Source of the DNA: Agromyces cavernae | Lineage (GTDB): Bacteria > Actinomycetota > Actinomycetes > Actinomycetales > Microbacteriaceae | Direction: 5' to 3' | Assembly (NCBI RefSeq): GCF_021044935.1 | Contig: NZ_JAJNMP010000006.1 | Coordinates: forward strand, 1 to 52,616 | DNA length: 52,616 nucleotides | Position numbers and translations under genes: made by a program | In this document: one piece after another, positions 45,998-52,616 of the stretch | How the letters are laid out: each line of letters opens with the position of its first letter | Position numbering within the stretch: the stretch's first letter is position 1 | The notes under the pieces: model-generated | What the model was told of the DNA's origin: nothing | The model's input: the letters and a program-made list of their open reading frames with translations, nothing else | Databases searched by the model: none

Positions 45998-47691
45998 TTC
46001 CTAACGTCGAGCGGGGCGACCGTATGGCCGGCCTCATGACGTACCTGGCTGGGCCGGGTCGATCGAACGAGCACGAGGATCAGCACGTCGTCGCGGGCGA
46101 TCCGGCGATCATGGCGTGGTTCGACGACGGCCAGCTTGACCACGAGAGCGCGCTCGCGATCGCGCGCCATCTCGACCAGCCGCGCACTGCGTACAGCGTC
46201 GAAGTCTCGGGCGGCCACGTGTGGCACTGCTCCCTCTCGACCCATGTGCGTGAGGGCATCCGCACCGATGAGGAGTGGGCTTCCATCGCACGCGACTTCA
46301 TCACCGCGATGGGGTTCGACGACCAGGACCGTTCGCGCGCGCCGACTCGCTGGGTAGCGGTGCGGCACGGCGTTTCGAAGAACGGCAACGATCACATCCA
46401 CATCGCCGTGAACCTCGTTCGCGAAGATGGCACGAAGGCCAACGTCCACCAGGACTTCCGACGAGCGCAAAGCGCGTCGCGCGCGCTCGAGGTGAAGTAC
46501 GGTCTCGAGCGACTGGAGTCTGTCAGCGCCGAGCGCTCAACCCGCGGATATCAGCCCGCCGAGCGGCCGGCCATCGCGCGCGCTCGGGCAACCGCGAAGT
46601 ACGAGGCGGAGCGCGCACTGCTCGGGCCATCGGCTCCGTTGTGGTCGCAGCTTCCTGCTGCCGATCGGCAAGCCAGGATCCTCGCGGCCACGCCGGTCGA
46701 GGAACCACGGCACAAGATTGCACGTCTGGTTCGCGGGTGTGCCACTGCCAGTGAGTCCGAAGCTGAGTTCGTGCGTCGGATGCGCCGCAACGGACTGCTC
46801 GTGCGACCGCACTACGCGAAGGGCACCACTGACGTCATCGAGGGCTACAAGGTAGCCGAGCGACCCCACCACGGTGAGCGCCCCATCTGGTACGGCGGCT
46901 TCCGACTAGGACGCGACCTCTCGCTCCCGCGCCTCCGTGATGGCTGGCCCGACAGTCCGCAGCACGCACTTGCCGCAGCGGAGGAATGGAACGCCGCGAT
47001 GCGCGGCCGCCGCGTCGCGGTGGTTGGCCGTGAGGCGGCCGAGCCGGCCCCCGAGATGTGGGAGCGGTACAGCGCCGAGCTGACCGAGTTGCGTCAGCAA
47101 CTCCGGGATGTCCCGCTCGAGGATCGCGAGACGTGGTCGCGCGTTGCCCGACAGACCGCGGGTGCGTTCGCAGCGTGGTCGAACGCGATCGAGACCGAGC
47201 CCGGAGAGCTCGCCGCCGCAGCCGATGCAATGGCGAAGTCAGCTCAGACGTTCAAGCAAGAACGGCGTCCGGACTCGCCGAGCCTGACTGCAATCGGTGG
47301 TGCCGCGATGCTACTCGCGAGCGCAACGCGCGGCGGTCAGGGCGCCGTCGCGCAGGCCGCACTGCTGCGCTCGCTCCTTCGGTTCGCGCAGGCGGTCTAT
47401 GACGCAGAGATGAAGGCTGGGCAGCTCCGGCAGGCTCAGCACATCGTCGAGGACGTGCGAGCGCGACTCACCCGCATCCGCGACGAGCTGACCCCCACCG
47501 CCAAGACGACGGTGGATGCCACCGCGCCCGCGGCCGCATCCCTGGCGAAGCTCGACTCCGAGGCTGAGCAGATGCTGCTCCGCATCCAGGGTGGCCAGCG
47601 GCCGGCGACGGACGTGACTTCGCCGGTGCCAGCGAAGCTCGAGCCGCGACGAGAGACGAAACCGACCGCAGATCGCGGCACGGAACGATAG
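45994..47691 (+). CDS. Relaxase (MOBP-like mobilisation nuclease)
   Basis: 565 residues from GTG 45994, overlapping mobC. The N terminus MAGLMTYLAGPGRSNEHEDQ contains the candidate nucleophilic Tyr of MOBP-type enzymes and the GPGRxNEH motif seen in actinobacterial relaxases. HGVSKNGNDHIHIAVNLVRE (about 130) supplies the HxH metal-binding motif III. The C-terminal half is helical and probably binds DNA or the coupling protein. It nicks oriT and pilots the strand through the channel. It is in the same operon as mobC and the coiled-coil gene after it. Confidence 0.9.
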   Translation: MIPNVERGDRMAGLMTYLAGPGRSNEHEDQHVVAGDPAIMAWFDDGQLDHESALAIARHLDQPRTAYSVEVSGGHVWHCSLSTHVREGIRTDEEWASIARDFITAMGFDDQDRSRAPTRWVAVRHGVSKNGNDHIHIAVNLVREDGTKANVHQDFRRAQSASRALEVKYGLERLESVSAERSTRGYQPAERPAIARARATAKYEAERALLGPSAPLWSQLPAADRQARILAATPVEEPRHKIARLVRGCATASESEAEFVRRMRRNGLLVRPHYAKGTTDVIEGYKVAERPHHGERPIWYGGFRLGRDLSLPRLRDGWPDSPQHALAAAEEWNAAMRGRRVAVVGREAAEPAPEMWERYSAELTELRQQLRDVPLEDRETWSRVARQTAGAFAAWSNAIETEPGELAAAADAMAKSAQTFKQERRPDSPSLTAIGGAAMLLASATRGGQGAVAQAALLRSLLRFAQAVYDAEMKAGQLRQAQHIVEDVRARLTRIRDELTPTAKTTVDATAPAAASLAKLDSEAEQMLLRIQGGQRPATDVTSPVPAKLEPRRETKPTADRGTER

Positions 47692-47705
47692 GAAGGGAGG
47701 CACTC

Positions 47706-48551
47706 ATGGTCGACGAGAACGACGGCTTGGAGGACGCATTCGAGGGGCAGCTCCGGTTGGCGCTGACCACGGCTGCACAGGTCGGAGAGCGGTTCGCTAT
47801 GGCGCGCGATCGCGCCCTTGATCGCGCCCGCCGTGAGAGTGACCGAGAGGCGAGCGAACTGCGCGCGAGGTTCGACGCCGAACAGCTCGCCGCGCGCGCC
47901 GAGCTCGCGAACGTCAACCGCTCCGAGTGGTGGGATCGTGCGACGCCGCAGAACATCGGCGACAGCTACCAGCTTGCGAATGCCTGGGCTCGGGAGGATA
48001 CCGAAGCGCAGCGCGCAAAGGACACGATCACCGAGCAGGTGCGCGATCGCTACGGGGTGGTCGCAAGCGAGCTCCACCCCGATCCCGTCGCACTCCGTGA
48101 CGCCATCGAGGAAGCCGAACGGCTGCGCGTTCAGACGGATGCCGAGCGGCGGCGCGCACAAGAAGACCGTGCCGAGGCGGTCATCCTGACGGCCGAGGCC
48201 GACCTGCTCGACCGGGCGGCCGAGCAGGCGCGCGAAGCAGCCGAGTTCGAGCCGGATCCATTCGACCGTGCCGACGCCGAGCGGATGGCCAAGGAGCAGG
48301 AAGATCGGGCCGAGCAGCTCAGGGCAGATGCCACGCCGATGTATGACTCGGCTGAGCGCCGCGAGGCGACAGCTCGCGACCTCGAGACGAAGGGGCTCGA
48401 CACTGAAACGATCGCCACGCGCATGCGCGCCGACGTGAGCCAGGGACAGCCGGCCACCGAGGCGACGCGGGACACTGCGAAGCGTGCCCCCAAGGCGCGA
48501 CCGTCGCGCGGTCGCGGCGCCGGCCGACAGCAGACCGGCCTGAATCGGTAG
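47706..48551 (+). CDS. Relaxase-linked coiled-coil protein
   Basis: 281 residues. GGAGG lies before ATG 47706, 14 bases after the relaxase stop. Mostly charged helix: RARRESDREASELRARFDAE, then NRSEWWDRATPQNIGDSYQL, another long coiled coil (about 135-215) and a basic Ser/Arg/Gly tail. It looks like conserved hypothetical proteins following actinobacterial relaxases; probably a relaxosome or coupling helper. The last gene before a strong terminator. Confidence 0.65.
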   Translation: MVDENDGLEDAFEGQLRLALTTAAQVGERFAMARDRALDRARRESDREASELRARFDAEQLAARAELANVNRSEWWDRATPQNIGDSYQLANAWAREDTEAQRAKDTITEQVRDRYGVVASELHPDPVALRDAIEEAERLRVQTDAERRRAQEDRAEAVILTAEADLLDRAAEQAREAAEFEPDPFDRADAERMAKEQEDRAEQLRADATPMYDSAERREATARDLETKGLDTETIATRMRADVSQGQPATEATRDTAKRAPKARPSRGRGAGRQQTGLNR

Positions 48552-48568
48552 CTCGGCGACGCACACAA

Positions 48569-48600
48569 GAAGGGCCGCACCCAATCGGGTGCGGCCCTTC
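48569..48600. terminator. Strong bidirectional terminator between mobilisation and channel operons
   Basis: GAAGGGCCGCACCC (48569-48582), loop AATC, GGGTGCGGCCCTTC (48587-48600): a perfect 14-bp stem placed exactly between two converging operons. T-runs are weak, as in many high-GC genomes. Confidence 0.85.
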
Positions 48601-48616
48601 TCGCCTTTGCTGCTCG

Positions 48617-49315
48617 CTACGCGGCATCCGGCTCGGCGACTGGCACGCGGACGTCGGGGAACATGCCCTCCGGTGGGTCCGTGTACGGCAGCGGATCGCC
48701 CTTCTGAGGGCGCACGTCGTGCAGGCCCTCGGCGGCGCCGAAGGGGCCGGTCTCGCTCAGCAGCACGGACATGTGGTGGTCCGCGTGGTCGCGGAACCAC
48801 ACACTCATCCCGGTCGCGGGATCGAGCCGCAGATGCTCCCACGCCCGCCAGAGCGCCTCGAGGCGGATCACCGCCTCGTCATACCGCCACCAATCAGCCG
48901 CCCAGACGAACTCCTTCGTGCCGACGCGGCGCTTGTAGACGAAGCGCAGGTAGGTGCGCACGAACTCGTCGACAGAACCGTAGTAGAGCTCAGGCGATGC
49001 CTCCGCGGCCGCGCCCGCGCCGTCGAGCTCCGCCTCGACGGCCTCCTCCGCCTCGAGCTGCATAGTGATTGCCGCCTCGGCGTCGGCGGCAGCCTTCTCG
49101 CGCAACGCATTCATCACGTCTTCGGTCAGCGCGGCCTTCACAGCTTCGGCGGCGACATCCGCGACAGCGGCCTTCACGGATGCCTTGACCTGCGCATCGA
49201 CGAGCTGCGCAGCAAGGTCGCTGATGTCGACGCCGAACGCCGTCGACCGAGCAGCCCTGCCTGCCGGGGTCTGGGTGCTCTCCTCCATGTCGTCAGTTCC
49301 CCAGTCGTCGCTCAC
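48617..49315 (-). CDS. DUF4913 protein of the transfer cluster
   Basis: 232 residues from GTG 49315. An Ala/Glu-rich helical N-terminal half is followed by the DUF4913 domain (about 110-200): YYGSVDEFVRTYLRFVYKRR, WWRYDEAVIRLEALWRAWEH, LRLDPATGMSVWFRDHADHH. The family is found next to coupling proteins in actinobacterial transfer clusters; the role is unknown. The start overlaps the coupling-protein stop (GTGA), and the ribosome-binding site GGAGG lies within the coupling gene. Last gene of the channel operon. Confidence 0.9.
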   Translation of the reverse strand: MSDDWGTDDMEESTQTPAGRAARSTAFGVDISDLAAQLVDAQVKASVKAAVADVAAEAVKAALTEDVMNALREKAAADAEAAITMQLEAEEAVEAELDGAGAAAEASPELYYGSVDEFVRTYLRFVYKRRVGTKEFVWAADWWRYDEAVIRLEALWRAWEHLRLDPATGMSVWFRDHADHHMSVLLSETGPFGAAEGLHDVRPQKGDPLPYTDPPEGMFPDVRVPVAEPDAA

Positions 49316-51099
49316 GATGCCTCCTGTCCTTCCGCGGCCGCGACGGCCGCGAGTTCGTTCATCGCCTGATCGAGGGTGCGTGCCGCCTCAGGATCGTGCG
49401 CACGAATGGAGGCCTTGACGTCCTCGGCGTACGGGCCAGTCATCCAGGGCTGCGACCGGATGAGCGTCGGGCGAGAGCCCGACGCGAGCACCACGGCGCG
49501 CCCCTTGGGCATGGCGCCGAGGTCCGCGACATCGAGGATGCGTTCGCGGTGATTCTGATACGAAACTCCACGGCCATTCTTGCCCGTCGACAACGACGAG
49601 GTGCGCCGGTCGTAGTCGCCGATCAGGCGCGAAACGTCCTCGAGGAATGCCACCTCGGTGACGCCGCCGCCGTAGACCTTCACATTCGAGGCGCTCCAAA
49701 GCTTCTTCATGCCCGACTCGCCCCACACCTCCACACCCTGCGACCATGACTGAAGGATTGTCATGAGGACGATTCCGCGCGAGCCGTAGTGGCTGTAGAG
49801 GTTCGGGAGCTCGCGCCACCGACACACGTTCGCCGCTTCATCGAGAACGCCGACGATGGGAGTGCGCAGCCGTCCGCCGGCCGAGCGCGCCGCCAGCTCT
49901 TCGGCTGCCTCGACGACGGCGACCGTCAGCGCGGTCACGAGCGGGCCGGCAGTGCCCTTGCCCTCCTTGGAGAGCGAGTAGAGCGTGCCGCCATCGCGCA
50001 CGAACGCGGCAGGGTCGAGCTGCGGCCGCGTGTCCACGACATCCATCGCCGTCACCCACCGGACGATCTGCCGGTTCGTCAGGCACGAGGCCATCTGCTG
50101 CGCGGTGCCATACACGCCGCCGCGCTGCTTCTCCGGGGCGTAGATGACGCCCGACACCTGATCCGCCGTCAGCGTGAAGCCATGCCGCGCGAGGATGTCG
50201 ATCGGAGTCTCATCGGTGGGACGAGTCAACCACCGATAGACGTCCGTGATCGGCCGCTGGTCAAGCGCAGCAGCCAGCAGGAGCCCGGCGAGAAGGTCCT
50301 GACCCGCAGGGTCGAAGAAGGCATCCGTGCGCGCGCCAGGGTCCCGCGAGCCGGAGGCGAAGTGCTCCGCGAGCTTCGCGGCCTTCACCTCGTCCGTGAC
50401 GTAGCTGAGCGGGTTCCACCACCAGGTCGGTTCCTCGAGCGCGATGCCCTGAGGATCGAACACCCAGACCGGCCCGGACTTCGCACGCACATCCCGCGTT
50501 GCATCGACGACGTCGCGCTTATTGGAGGTGACGATGACGCCGCCCGGTGCGTCCAAGATCGCCGGAACGGCGCGCGAGGTCGTCTTACCGGTACGGGGGC
50601 CCCAGATATCGATGTGCATGTCTTCCCACGAGCCGAAGATCGGCTGGTTGCTGGCAACCGTCCGGCCGATCGGCACGCCGGTCGACGTCTCGACGCCGAG
50701 GCGCATCGCCGTTGCCTTCGCGTTGCGCTGTGAGAGTCCTTCGACGTCGCGGCCGCGCCCCATGAACGCGGACTTGTCGTCGACGCGCGTGCGGGACTTC
50801 CGGTAGCGACCGACGAGCACAGCGATGACGACGATCAACGCCAAGATCACCGCGCCAAGGGCTGCGGCGATCCAGGTACCGCTCTCGGGCCATGCGACCT
50901 TGCCGCCGATGACCTGAAACACGAGCGTCGCCGGGTTCGAGGTGAGCTCGAGAGGCGTTCCCTCAAGCTCGTAGCCGAGACGCACAGCAACGTTGACCAC
51001 CAGGGCGGCGACGACGGCAAGCCCGGCGACCCCGAAGAGGGCGAGCATTCCAGGATCGGCTCCACCGGGGTCGCGGCGACGATTGTTGGGCACACTCAC
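49312..51099 (-). CDS. Type IV coupling protein (VirD4/TraG-like ATPase)
   Basis: 595 residues from GTG 51099. Two N-terminal transmembrane helices (about 18-40 and 75-98) precede the ATPase: Walker A WGPRTGKTTSRAVPAIL (about 168) and Walker B IVGVLDEAANV (about 400), with the all-alpha TraM-recognition part between. It brings the relaxase-DNA complex to the channel. The start overlaps the VirB4-like stop (GTGA) with GGAGG four bases before; an upstream frame to 51144 is rejected. Both this gene and the preceding one end in QEAS followed by the same overlapping start. Confidence 0.95.
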   Translation of the reverse strand: MSVPNNRRRDPGGADPGMLALFGVAGLAVVAALVVNVAVRLGYELEGTPLELTSNPATLVFQVIGGKVAWPESGTWIAAALGAVILALIVVIAVLVGRYRKSRTRVDDKSAFMGRGRDVEGLSQRNAKATAMRLGVETSTGVPIGRTVASNQPIFGSWEDMHIDIWGPRTGKTTSRAVPAILDAPGGVIVTSNKRDVVDATRDVRAKSGPVWVFDPQGIALEEPTWWWNPLSYVTDEVKAAKLAEHFASGSRDPGARTDAFFDPAGQDLLAGLLLAAALDQRPITDVYRWLTRPTDETPIDILARHGFTLTADQVSGVIYAPEKQRGGVYGTAQQMASCLTNRQIVRWVTAMDVVDTRPQLDPAAFVRDGGTLYSLSKEGKGTAGPLVTALTVAVVEAAEELAARSAGGRLRTPIVGVLDEAANVCRWRELPNLYSHYGSRGIVLMTILQSWSQGVEVWGESGMKKLWSASNVKVYGGGVTEVAFLEDVSRLIGDYDRRTSSLSTGKNGRGVSYQNHRERILDVADLGAMPKGRAVVLASGSRPTLIRSQPWMTGPYAEDVKASIRAHDPEAARTLDQAMNELAAVAAAEGQEAS

Positions 51100-52616
51100 G
51101 ATGCCTCCTGAAGAGTCGTTCCGACACGGCTCTGCTCGTTCCACAGCCGGTTCGTGTCGTGGAGCGACAGCTCAACCTGAGTGAGCTGCACGTTCACCGG
51201 GATGCCCGGTCGGCCACCGACCTTCACGAGGAACTTGCCACGTCCGGGAGGCTCCGCCTCGGCGCCGATCGTGGAGTCCCATGCGGGCGGATCCTGCCAT
51301 CCGATGAGCAGATCCTGCTCGGCCTTCGAGAGCGGCACCGCGGACGTCAGCAACGGCATCTCCGCAGACGGAAGACCGCCGCAGATCACCATGCCCGAGC
51401 GCTCGACGAAGCCCTTGGCCTTCATGCGGTCTTCTTCGGTGGGCAGCGCCAGAAGGTCGCTCATGGTGTGAGAGATCATCGCCATACCGACACCGCGCTG
51501 ACGGTTCAGCCGGGTCAGGGCGTCGACGCGATCGACCATGCCGCGTCCAGCGCGGAGCGCCCTCCACAGCTCGTCGAGCACGACGAAGTAGTGCCGCCGA
51601 GGCTCGAGGCCTGCGTCGGCCAAGGCGTTCGCGACGTTGACCGTTCCGAAGCCCGCCGACCAGCAGGCCAGCAGCGTCGCCGCCTGCAGGTCCATGTCTG
51701 AGTCGTCGATGGCGGACACGTCGTACACGACGGGCCGGTCGCGCTTCATCGGTGCGGTGGTCTGATGGGCGAAGGTTTCGCCAAGGCGACCGCCGCCGAC
51801 GAGGCCGATCAGCGAGGCCTCGAGGTTCTCGGTGATCTCCCGGTACCGCTGCTCATTGCCGCGGTCGAGAGCTGCCTGACGCACTTCGACCGGCCCCTGC
51901 TGGATGACCTCGAGCAGGTTGCCCAGCACGGGAATGCCGACGAAGTTGTCGTCCAGCCACTTCAGCGCACGATCGATGATCGTCTCTTCGCGGTCGGTCG
52001 GCGGCGACTTCCGGAGGATCGTCAGGAGAGCTGAGACCATCGTGTGCCGACGGCCGTGGGCATCGGCAAGCACCTGCGACGCTTCCTTCTCGTGCCCCGC
52101 ATCCCGGAGTCGGTGTGCGGCCTCCAACGCCTCACCGGGGTCGAGAACGTTCAGGTGCCCTCGGCCGCGGCCGAGGGTAATGACCTGACCGCCGAGCGCT
52201 TGGATGAGCTCGACGTAATCGGGCTTCAGATCGCCCAGGACGAGCGGCATGACACCGTAGCCCGAGAGGCCGACAGCCATTCGCGCGACGAGCGAAGACT
52301 TCCCGAGACCCGGCTTGCCGAGCACGAACGCGCTCGGGTTGCTGATGAGCTTGGCGCGCTGGAACCACGAGATGGGATCGCAGCAGAGCGTGGCACCCGT
52401 CTGGATGTGGCGGCCGAGCGGCACTCCGACCATCGGAGTACCCGCACCCACCGCGAACGGCCAGAGGCCGCAAACCTGAACGGTGGTGCCGCGCCATTCC
52501 CGCGGCGTCTGCACGTAGGTGCTGGCGCCGCGGCCGGCGCCTGACCAGCCACGGCTGCCGGGAGTGACCGGAGTCACGTCCTTCTGCTGAGGCGTGACGC
52601 CACGGTTGCCGTGCTT
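51096..52616 (-). CDS. VirB4/TraE-like conjugation ATPase (start is at 114, across the circle join)
   Basis: 511 residues in all when the join is closed. Walker A FVLGKPGLGKSSLVARMA lies at about residue 102 and Walker B HYFVVLDELWRAL at about 348, with the ISHTMSDLLAL helix of the HerA/VirB4 class after it. It powers assembly or pumping of the transfer channel together with the SCO6880-type protein encoded just upstream. A GTG at 52577 in the linear copy would cut off the first 18 residues and is not the true start. The stop overlaps the coupling-protein start. Confidence 0.9.
   Translation of the reverse strand, partial: KHGNRGVTPQQKDVTPVTPGSRGWSGAGRGASTYVQTPREWRGTTVQVCGLWPFAVGAGTPMVGVPLGRHIQTGATLCCDPISWFQRAKLISNPSAFVLGKPGLGKSSLVARMAVGLSGYGVMPLVLGDLKPDYVELIQALGGQVITLGRGRGHLNVLDPGEALEAAHRLRDAGHEKEASQVLADAHGRRHTMVSALLTILRKSPPTDREETIIDRALKWLDDNFVGIPVLGNLLEVIQQGPVEVRQAALDRGNEQRYREITENLEASLIGLVGGGRLGETFAHQTTAPMKRDRPVVYDVSAIDDSDMDLQAATLLACWSAGFGTVNVANALADAGLEPRRHYFVVLDELWRALRAGRGMVDRVDALTRLNRQRGVGMAMISHTMSDLLALPTEEDRMKAKGFVERSGMVICGGLPSAEMPLLTSAVPLSKAEQDLLIGWQDPPAWDSTIGAEAEPPGRGKFLVKVGGRPGIPVNVQLTQVELSLHDTNRLWNEQSRVGTTLQEAS
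52518..52616. repeat. Terminal direct repeat, copy 2
   Basis: Exact copy of bases 1-99, lying within the VirB4-like gene. See the first entry. Confidence 0.95.

Noticed and set aside
1..52616. tRNA or rRNA genes
   Set aside because: No cloverleaf-like or rRNA-like segment was noticed on either strand; a covariance-model search would be needed to exclude a cryptic one.

Overview
The window is one complete circular plasmid. Bases 1-99 are identical to bases 52518-52616, and the gene for the VirB4-like transfer ATPase reads in frame across that join. The unique circle is therefore 52,517 bp, opened inside a transfer gene. High G+C, frequent GTG starts, and family content typical of actinobacterial conjugative plasmids (SCO6880-type transfer protein, DUF4913, a DUF6668-like protein, an M23/lysozyme-like wall hydrolase) point to an actinomycete. 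Micrococcales or Microbacteriaceae is my best guess, but the genus cannot be read from the sequence.

Layout. (1) Transfer channel: one long minus-strand operon starts near 4838, runs down through position 1 and, across the join, ends at 48617. It holds a DUF6668-like protein, a VirB2-like subunit, a VirB8-like protein, a VirB6/TrbL-like protein, SCO6880, the VirB4-like ATPase, the coupling protein and DUF4913. Divergent from it, at 5006-7810, are an excisionase-like regulator, a lipoprotein, a wall hydrolase and an FHA protein. (2) Replication and partition, 7845-11117: a palindrome, a small DNA-binding-type protein, a putative Rep, a ParA/RHH partition pair, and a centromere-like repeat array. 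(3) Plasmid housekeeping, 11178-17401: a frameshifted duplicated small gene, an SRAP (HMCES/YedK) protein, HTH proteins, a DUF2637-like membrane/HTH protein, an orphan ParB, a decayed HTH copy and a KfrA-like coiled-coil protein with a repeated operator-like site. (4) Restriction/defence island, 17548-24517: a YhcG-type nuclease, a BcgI-like type IIB restriction-modification pair with an XRE regulator, a GIY-YIG/DUF4357 protein and a serine recombinase. (5) Cargo, 24883-36657, with a chromosomal look: an unknown protein with an acidic repeat, YihY, glutamate decarboxylase, NTF2-like, DUF4265-like, LRR and APH-like proteins, membrane proteins, a hydrolase and a Tat-exported protein. (6) Establishment module, 36796-44509: a VbhA/Fic toxin-antitoxin pair, a second serine recombinase, and a 1927-codon methyltransferase-helicase resembling the DarB antirestriction family. 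A separate 180-aa protein is encoded in another frame inside its N-terminal linker. (7) Mobilisation, 44579-48551: structured non-coding DNA, three 47-bp tandem repeats (candidate oriT), MobC, a MOBP-like relaxase and an associated coiled-coil protein. A strong terminator then separates it from the converging channel operon.

How it fits together (inference): MobC and the relaxase would act at an origin in 45249-45598, and the coupling protein and VirB4-like ATPase would pass DNA through the VirB2/6/8-like channel while the wall hydrolase opens peptidoglycan. ParA with its RHH partner, KfrA-like and ParB proteins would hold the plasmid in dividing cells. The Fic pair and the BcgI-like system would penalise loss or protect the host, and the helicase-methylase may protect incoming DNA. 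Function calls come from motifs and gene order read by eye; no database search was possible.
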